Shown here: positions 58,826 to 64,000 of the stretch, piece after piece
How positions within the stretch are numbered: the first letter of the stretch is position 1
How the letters are laid out: the number at the start of each line of letters is the position of its first letter
From: Opitutus sp. GAS368
GTDB taxonomy: Bacteria; Verrucomicrobiota; Verrucomicrobiia; Opitutales; Opitutaceae
DNA length: 64,000 nt
NCBI RefSeq assembly: GCF_900104925.1
Contig: NZ_LT629735.1
Coordinates: forward strand, 714,291-778,290
Direction: 5' to 3'
Position numbers and translations under genes: made by a program
The notes under the pieces: generated by a model
The model's database searches: none
What the model was told of the DNA's origin: nothing
Seen by the model: the letters and a program-made list of their open reading frames with translations, nothing else

Positions 58826-59290
58826 ATGAAATCCCTCCTCGCCACCCTCTGCTCCCTGGCTTTTGCCTCCGCCGCTGTCGCCGCCGACACCCACGCCAAG
58901 GGGGCCGAGCCCGCCCACATCTCGCAGGGCCAGACGGTCAACCTCGCCGACTATGTCGTGCCCGGCAAGACGACCATCTTCGACTTCACCAGCAAGTATT
59001 GCGGCCCCTGCCAGGCTTACAACGAGCCCCTGGCCCAGCTGCACCGGCAGCGCGAGGACGTCGCGGTCGTGAAGGTGGACATCAACCGGCCCGAGGCCAC
59101 CCGGATTGACTGGCAGTCACCGGTCGCGCAGGAGTTCGGCCTGCATAGCATCCCCCACTTCAAGGTCTACGGCCCGGACGGCACGCTCATCGCCGAGGAC
59201 AAGCTGGTCATCGGGCCCGACGGCCGGCCGACCAGTCGCGACGCCAAGGGCCGCGACATGGTGAACCGGATGATCGAGCAGCTGAAGTGA
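58826..59290 (+). CDS. exported thioredoxin-family protein
   Basis: 154 residues, ATG at 58826. Signal peptide ends ASAAVAADT. The active site is KYCGPCQAYNEPLAQLH (CGPC), with the cis-proline in HSIPHFKVYGPDG. The redox motif is that of thioredoxin rather than DsbA, suggesting a periplasmic reductant or disulfide carrier. Confidence 0.85.
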   Translation: MKSLLATLCSLAFASAAVAADTHAKGAEPAHISQGQTVNLADYVVPGKTTIFDFTSKYCGPCQAYNEPLAQLHRQREDVAVVKVDINRPEATRIDWQSPVAQEFGLHSIPHFKVYGPDGTLIAEDKLVIGPDGRPTSRDAKGRDMVNRMIEQLK

Positions 59291-59307
59291 GCGGCCGGCG
59301 CGCCGTG

Positions 59308-59835
59308 TCAGCCGCGCCAGTAACCTTCCACGTAGACGTAACTGCCGCGATCGCGCCGCCAATGCGGGGCGACGTAGGTGCGGGCCCGCTCCGGCGGACG
59401 CACCCAATGGCCCTCGACCCAGACATAGCGTCCACCGCCGGCATAGCTCCAGTAGCCCCTGATCCACACCGCCTCCTCATACGGCCGCTCATAGACAACC
59501 TCCTCGCGCACGGTCGGGGGCGGCGGCGGGGGCGGCGGTTCCGAGACCACGACGTTGGTGGTGGCCTCCCGCTCGGAGCGGTAAATGGTGCCCTGCTCGT
59601 GGTCGTTGGCATTGCCCAGCGTGCCGCCGGCGATGGCGCCCGCCACCGCACCGATGGCCGCGCCTTGGGCACCGTTGCCGTGCCCGGAATTATTGCCGAT
59701 GATCGCGCCGAGGACCGCGCCCAAGGCCGCGCCGCCGACGGCGCCGCGCTGCGTGTTCGGTCCCGTGTCGACGCAACCGCTGAACAGGGTGGAAGCCGCC
59801 AGGGCGGCCAGAAGAATGGGTGTCTTGGTATTCAT
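59308..59835 (-). CDS. glycine-zipper lipoprotein with YXWGxW-type repeats
   Basis: 175 residues from the ATG at 59835. Lipobox TLFSGC. Residues 32-78 are a glycine zipper (GAVGGAALGAVLGAIIGN and GAAIGAVAGAIAGGTLGN), a motif of pore-forming or membrane-inserting proteins. A run of eight prolines separates it from three aromatic repeats of type W.EGHW.RPP and WIRGYWSYAGG. The type is common among envelope proteins of Verrucomicrobia and Planctomycetes. It is probably at the outer membrane. Confidence 0.75.
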   Translation of the reverse strand: MNTKTPILLAALAASTLFSGCVDTGPNTQRGAVGGAALGAVLGAIIGNNSGHGNGAQGAAIGAVAGAIAGGTLGNANDHEQGTIYRSEREATTNVVVSEPPPPPPPPTVREEVVYERPYEEAVWIRGYWSYAGGGRYVWVEGHWVRPPERARTYVAPHWRRDRGSYVYVEGYWRG

Positions 59836-59989
59836 CAATGGCTATGACGCTAACCGACCGCCTCAGGTTCCGTCAACCCCACCCCTGGAATGCTTTTTTC
59901 CGGAAAAGCAGGGTCCCCGCCCATCCCCCTCCTGCCCCGGGCCGCATTTCCGCGTTTTCATTTCTCCGCAGGGCCGCATCTTGGGGGCC

Positions 59990-60985
59990 ATGATGCGCCG
60001 TCTGCTGCTCCCCGCCGGTTTCTGCCTCGGCCTGACGCTGGCCGCGCAGACCACCCCGGCCGGCCCTGTCCGGCCCGAGGACACTCCCGCGCAGCCCGCC
60101 GCCGCGCCGGCGGAAGCGGCCCCGGCCGGCCCGCCCGTCGCCAACTGGATCGAGGCCCAGGTGGAGCTGCACCGCCGGGGATTCTCCTGCGGCTCGATCG
60201 ACGGCCTGCGCGGGGCGCAGACCGCCGAGGCGCTGAAGGCCTTCCAACGCAACGAGGGTCTGAGCGAGACCGGCGAGCTCGACAAGGCGACCCTGACCCT
60301 CCTGCTCCTCACCGCCCCCGTCTATACCACCCACACCTTCACCGCGGAGGAGCTCGCCCGCCTCGAGCCCGTGCCCGACACCTGGCTCGGCAAATCGCAG
60401 CGCCCGGAGCTCTACTACGCCACGGCCTTGGAATTGATCGGCGAACAATACCACGCCAACCCGAAGTTCCTCCGCGCGCTGAACCCGGATTTCAACTGGG
60501 ATGACATCCTGCCCGGCGCCACGGTCAAGGTGCCGGCGGTCGCGCCGTTCACCAGCCCGCTCAAGGTGGCACGTATCCATATCCGCCTCGCCGATCATGT
60601 GCTCGAGGCCACCACGGAGGAAGGGCAGATTGTTCTGCACTGCCCGGTGAGCATCGCGCGCAACGTCGACAAGCGCCCCGTCGGCGAGCTGCATGTGATC
60701 GTCGTGGCGCCCAACCCCGATTACACGTGGGATCCCGAGGTGTTCAGCGAGTCGCCCGAGGCGAAGGAACTGGGCCGCAAGCTCATCATCCCGCCCGGCC
60801 CGAACAATCCCGTGGGCCTCGCCTGGATCGGCCTGGACCGCACCGGTTACGGCATGCACGGCACGCCCGAGCCCGAAAAGGTCGGCCGGACCGAGTCGCA
60901 TGGCTGCTTCCGCCTGGCCAACTGGGACGCCGTCGCCCTGCTGGCCCTCGTGCACATCGGGCTGCCCGTTGTGGTCGAGCCCTGA
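59990..60985 (+). CDS. L,D-transpeptidase with peptidoglycan-binding domain
   Basis: 331 residues, ATG at 59990 (or 59993). Signal peptide ends TLAAQTTP. Residues about 52-108 are a PG_binding_1 domain (EAQVELHRRGFSCGSIDGLR, ALKAFQRNEGLSETGELD). The YkuD catalytic domain is residues 195-331 with the active motif GMHGTPEPEKVGRTESHGCF followed by R (nucleophile Cys). It forms 3-3 cross-links or anchors proteins in the cell wall. Confidence 0.88.
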   Translation: MMRRLLLPAGFCLGLTLAAQTTPAGPVRPEDTPAQPAAAPAEAAPAGPPVANWIEAQVELHRRGFSCGSIDGLRGAQTAEALKAFQRNEGLSETGELDKATLTLLLLTAPVYTTHTFTAEELARLEPVPDTWLGKSQRPELYYATALELIGEQYHANPKFLRALNPDFNWDDILPGATVKVPAVAPFTSPLKVARIHIRLADHVLEATTEEGQIVLHCPVSIARNVDKRPVGELHVIVVAPNPDYTWDPEVFSESPEAKELGRKLIIPPGPNNPVGLAWIGLDRTGYGMHGTPEPEKVGRTESHGCFRLANWDAVALLALVHIGLPVVVEP

Positions 60986-61035
60986 ACCGCCCGGCGCGGT
61001 GGTGTCCTGATTCGGAATACGGATTGCGTTTTGTT

Positions 61036-61104
61036 GTAGGGCGGGATCACCGCATCCCGCCTCCGGTGGAGCGCAGAAGGCGGGATGCGGTGATCCCGCC
61101 CTAC
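61036..61104. repeat. GTAGG-superfamily hairpin, subtype B
   Basis: GTAGGGCGGGATCACCGCAT starts and GGTGATCCCGCCCTAC ends it; arms are the same as at 34990-35068, the loop differs (CTCCGGTGGAGCGCAGA). Confidence 0.88.
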
Positions 61105-61230
61105 AATGTCAAATCAGGACACTACCCTTGGCGCGACCCCATTGACACGCCCGGCGCCACGGGGTATCAATCGAAGTTCACCCCGTGCGGCCCGTTTGCG
61201 CCGCTTCCCCACAACCCAAAGGAGATCAGT

Positions 61231-61524
61231 ATGAAAAAGCATCAGTCCCTGATCGCGCTGGCGTGCACGCTGGCGCTGGCCCTGTCCGCCCCCCTCACCG
61301 GTCGTGCCGACGAAAAGGCCAAGAGTGACGACAAGCCCGCCGCCTCGACCGAGCCCATGTATTCCGTTTCCTGCCCGTCGCCGTGCGAGTTCACCGTCAA
61401 GAGCCACGACAAGGCCGAGCTCATCGCGGCCATCAAGGCGCATGCCAAGAGCCATCACAAGATGGACATGTCCGACAAGGACGTCGAAGGCATGATCAAG
61501 GTGAAGGAAGCCAAAAAGAGCTGA
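61231..61524 (+). CDS. exported DUF1059-like small protein
   Basis: 97 residues, ATG at 61231 after the strong ribosome site AAGGAGATCAGT. Signal peptide ends LTGRADE. The mature part has CPSPCEFTVKSHDKAELIAA and IKAHAKSHHKMDMSDKDVEG, a DUF1059-like motif of Cys and His residues that suggests metal binding. Terminator at 61553. Confidence 0.78.
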   Translation: MKKHQSLIALACTLALALSAPLTGRADEKAKSDDKPAASTEPMYSVSCPSPCEFTVKSHDKAELIAAIKAHAKSHHKMDMSDKDVEGMIKVKEAKKS

Positions 61525-61552
61525 GCCTCCTTCCTCCGCCCTTGTTTTGCGA

Positions 61553-61578
61553 ACCCCGCCCTCCCGGCGGGGTTTTTT
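61553..61578 (+). terminator. intrinsic terminator
   Basis: ACCCCGCC (61553-61560), loop CTCCC, GGCGGGGT (61566-61573), then TTTTT. Ends the gene at 61231. Confidence 0.88.
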
Positions 61579-61644
61579 ATGGCCGGGGCCGGCGACCCGC
61601 GAACGGGGGTTTTCTTTTGGGAATTTTTGTGTCTTGTTGCCGCC

Positions 61645-62523
61645 ATGTCGCCGCGCTTCCTGCTCCTCGCCGCCCTGCTCACGGTCCGCGCCTTCGCGGA
61701 CGATTACACCAGGTCCATCGAGGATTGGCGCGCCGCGCGCGTCGCCCGCCTGACCACGCCGGACGGCTGGCTGACTCTCATCGGCCGGCATCTGCTCGCC
61801 CCGGGGACGAACACCGTGGGCACCGCGCCGGACAATTCCATCAAGCTCGCGTCCGGCCCTCCCTACCTCGCCACCGTCACGCTCGCCGCCGACCGCAAGA
61901 TCACCCTCCAACCCAACCCGAGCGCGTTGCTGGAGGTGGACGGCGTGCCCACGCACCACCCGGCCGAACTGGTGGTCGAAAGCGAGAAGCCCACCAAGGT
62001 CACGTTCGGCACGGCGAGCTTCTATGTCATGCGCCGCGGCGAGGGCCTCTACCTGCGCGTGCGCGACAGCGCGGCCGCCGGCCGCGCGCACTTCGCCGGC
62101 CTCGATTATTTCCCCATCGATCCGGCGTGGCGCATCGAGGCCGCATGGGTGCCGTTCAACCCGGTCAGGCAGGTCAACATCACCAACCTGATCGGCGTGA
62201 CCGAGCCCGCGCCCGTGCCGGGCCGGGCCGTGTTCACCCACCAGGGCCACACCGTCGAGCTGCTGCCGATCGACGAGGGCGGCGACGACCTGTTCTTCGT
62301 GCTCACCGACCTCACCGCCGGCGAGGACACCTACGAGGCTTCGCGTTTCCTCTACGCGCCCAAGCCAAAGGCCGGCGAGACGAAGGTCGTCCTTGATTTC
62401 AACCGGATGCAGAATCCGCCGTGCGCCTTCACCGCCTTCGCCACCTGCCCGCTCCCGCCGAAGGAAAACCGCCTGCCGTTCCGCGTCACCGCCGGGGAAA
62501 AGAAATACCGTGGAAACCACTGA
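61645..62523 (+). CDS. DUF1684 family protein, exported
   Basis: 292 residues, ATG at 61645. Short signal ending VRAFAD. DUF1684 features: SIEDWRAARVARLTTPDGWL then TLIGRHLLAPG and the closing DFNRMQNPPCAFTAFATCPL then PPKENRLPFRVTAGEK. The family consists of exported or cytoplasmic beta proteins of unknown role. The next gene, GH53, follows after about 100 bases. Confidence 0.85.
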   Translation: MSPRFLLLAALLTVRAFADDYTRSIEDWRAARVARLTTPDGWLTLIGRHLLAPGTNTVGTAPDNSIKLASGPPYLATVTLAADRKITLQPNPSALLEVDGVPTHHPAELVVESEKPTKVTFGTASFYVMRRGEGLYLRVRDSAAAGRAHFAGLDYFPIDPAWRIEAAWVPFNPVRQVNITNLIGVTEPAPVPGRAVFTHQGHTVELLPIDEGGDDLFFVLTDLTAGEDTYEASRFLYAPKPKAGETKVVLDFNRMQNPPCAFTAFATCPLPPKENRLPFRVTAGEKKYRGNH

Positions 62524-62625
62524 TACGCTGATCGCCGGCCGGAACGGTGCCCCGCGCGCGCACCCCGGCCTGCCGGACAACGGCCAGCGGGCCGTGCGCG
62601 CCGGGGGCCTCAAGCCCCTTCCCTG

Positions 62626-63723
62626 ATGAAATCCTTCCCCGCAGCCGCGCTGGTCCTGCCGATCCTGCTCGGCCTGGCCGGCTGCGCAACGGACCGCGCC
62701 GTGCCGCCCGCCCCGCGGCCGGTGCTGGCCTACGCCATCGGCGCCGACCTGTCGTTCCTTCGTCAGGCCGAGGCCCGCGGCACAGTGTTCAAGGACCAGG
62801 GCGCGGCCCGGCCCGGTCTGCAAATCTTCCGCGACCACGGTTACAACTGGATCCGGCTGCGGATCTTCCCCACGCCTGACGAGCTGCCGAACGACCTCGC
62901 CTACACCCTGGCCCTCGCGCGCGAGGCGAAACAGCTCGGTTTCAAATTCCTGCTCGATTTCCACTACTCGGACACGTGGGCGGACCCCGCCAAGCAGTTC
63001 CTGCCCGCCGCCTGGACGGGCAAGTCGCATGCGGAACTGGTGAACCTGATCCACGACTACACCCGCGATACGATCCGGGCCTTCCGCGAGGCGGGCGTCA
63101 TGCCCGACATGGTCCAGCCGGGCAACGAGATCATCAACGGCATGCTGTGGCCCGACGGCCGCCTGCCCGCGCAGTGGGACCACCTCGCCGCGCTCCTGAA
63201 ATCCGCCATCGCCGGTGTCGACGCCGGGCGCGGCGATGCCCCGCGGCCGCGCATCATGATTCACATCGATCGCGGCGGCGACCGGGCCGGCACGCAGGCG
63301 TTTTTCGACCAATGCCTCGCGCGGGGGGTCGACTTCGATGTCATCGGCCAGAGTTATTATCCGTGGTGGCACGGCTCGATTCTCGACCTGCGGGAGAACC
63401 TCGCCTTCATGGCGGAGACCTACCGCAAAGACATCATCGTGGTGGAGACCGCCTACAATTGGCGCCCGGCCGAATACAAGTCGGGCGGCGCCCCGTTCCC
63501 CGAGACCCCGGAGGGCCAGCGCGGCTTCCTCGATGAGGTGAACCGCGCCGTCCTCGCCACCCCGCACGGCCTCGGCAAGGGGGTCTTCTGGTGGGAGCCG
63601 GCCGTGTCGCTCTCGCCGATCCACAGCCGCGGCATGTTCGACGCGGAAGGCAACGCGCTGCCGGTGATCTCCGTCTTCGACAGATTCGCCCGCGGCCATC
63701 CACCCAAGAAGTCCGCGCCCTGA
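62626..63723 (+). CDS. GH53 endo-beta-1,4-galactanase, lipoprotein
   Basis: 365 residues, ATG at 62626. Lipobox GLAGC (Cys 19). The TIM-barrel of glycoside hydrolase family 53: ADLSFLRQAEARGTVFKD, GYNWIRLRIFPTP, LLDFHYSDTWADPAKQ, the acid/base Glu in QPGNEIINGMLWPDGR and the nucleophile Glu in IIVVETAYNWRP. It cleaves beta-1,4-galactan side chains of pectin and type I arabinogalactan at the cell surface, indicating plant-material degradation. Confidence 0.9.
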   Translation: MKSFPAAALVLPILLGLAGCATDRAVPPAPRPVLAYAIGADLSFLRQAEARGTVFKDQGAARPGLQIFRDHGYNWIRLRIFPTPDELPNDLAYTLALAREAKQLGFKFLLDFHYSDTWADPAKQFLPAAWTGKSHAELVNLIHDYTRDTIRAFREAGVMPDMVQPGNEIINGMLWPDGRLPAQWDHLAALLKSAIAGVDAGRGDAPRPRIMIHIDRGGDRAGTQAFFDQCLARGVDFDVIGQSYYPWWHGSILDLRENLAFMAETYRKDIIVVETAYNWRPAEYKSGGAPFPETPEGQRGFLDEVNRAVLATPHGLGKGVFWWEPAVSLSPIHSRGMFDAEGNALPVISVFDRFARGHPPKKSAP

Positions 63724-63807
63724 GATTTTGACGGTCCGGGCCGCCCGACCTTGCCCCGGTCCTCGTTTCTGCCCGGTTGGTAGTGGGTCGGTTTGGTTTC
63801 TTCGCTG

Positions 63808-64000
63808 TGGTAGGTCGGGGTTTATCCCCGACAGGTTGCGTGGCATGTCGGGCCTATTACCAATCGCCTCAAGCTCGGGGGTGTCTTCAAACCTCCGAAA
63901 AGGACCACTAATGAGGATTACCTATTGAAGTTACATCGATCAGCTAGCGGGTAGGGCGAGTCGTCCCGACGAGCCGCTCCGTGCCACGGCTCATCCGGAG
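63808..64000. repeat. GTAGG-type repeat region at the window end
   Basis: GTAGGTCGGGGTTTATCCCC (63810-) and GTAGGGCGAGTCGTCCCGAC (63951-) begin two further elements; the second is cut by the window edge. No gene is seen after the GH53 stop at 63723. Confidence 0.55.

Noticed and set aside
63728-63928. Small frame after the GH53 gene
   Set aside because: It runs through GTAGG-type repeats and has no ribosome site or recognisable protein pattern.

Overview
The window is about 64 kb of GC-rich, gene-dense chromosome. It looks like a Verrucomicrobium, most likely of the Opitutaceae. This is an inference from the gene mix: a PEP-CTERM protein, a large Oar-like TonB-dependent receptor with a carboxypeptidase-like N-terminus, a tyrosine-less (class Ic type) ribonucleotide reductase, DUF1684, DUF899, DUF4337 and YXWGxW-type proteins, a GH53 galactanase, and a very heavy load of short interspersed palindromes. 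No rRNA, tRNA, CRISPR array, transposase or integrase was recognised.

Layout. 1-3.9 kb: minus-strand run FKBP isomerase, DTW-domain tRNA modifier, epimerase and an endonuclease Q-like PHP protein. 4.0-9.4 kb: a plus-strand cluster of stress/ligand-type genes (ArsR repressor, two tandem AHSA1/SRPBCC proteins, SDR, a two-unit SRPBCC protein, DUF899, small membrane protein), flanked by stand-alone receiver-domain proteins; a third such protein lies at 12.5 kb after a Dcp-type peptidase. 14-20 kb: peptidase T, RluE-type pseudouridine synthase, F420-type oxidoreductase, hemolysin III and a TPR membrane protein. 20.4-29.1 kb: TonB receptor, then nrdB and nrdA. 29.1-30.8 kb: a scar with a duplicated nrdA tail, a 5'-truncated DUF262 gene and a truncated HEPN-like gene, clearly AT-richer than its surroundings. 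31-43 kb: phosphoesterase, PilZ protein, small lipoproteins, CsbD, PEP-CTERM protein, cupin, HD protein and an outer-membrane protein, separated by repeats. 43-64 kb: metallophosphoesterase, Gpt, Mig-14-like protein, the DUF1326/DUF2182 pair, LLM oxidoreductase, EngB, OsmC, YchJ, ferritin-like protein, SNF2 ATPase, thioredoxin, L,D-transpeptidase, DUF1684 and GH53.

Two themes stand out. First, several repeat families are scattered through the window. One superfamily of hairpins shares GTAGG...CCTAC ends but has quite different interiors. Copies of different families lie in frame inside coding genes (two in the SNF2 ATPase, two in the TPR protein, one in nrdA), and others supply or abut start or stop codons. 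Second, there are many gene fragments (tails of nrdA, an SDR and a phosphoesterase; heads of gpt and csbD), pointing to frequent small-scale duplication and decay at repeat-rich junctions. The most notable protein-level observations are the R2 subunit with Leu in place of the radical tyrosine, three closely related stand-alone receivers within 9 kb, and a bacterial EndoQ-like protein.
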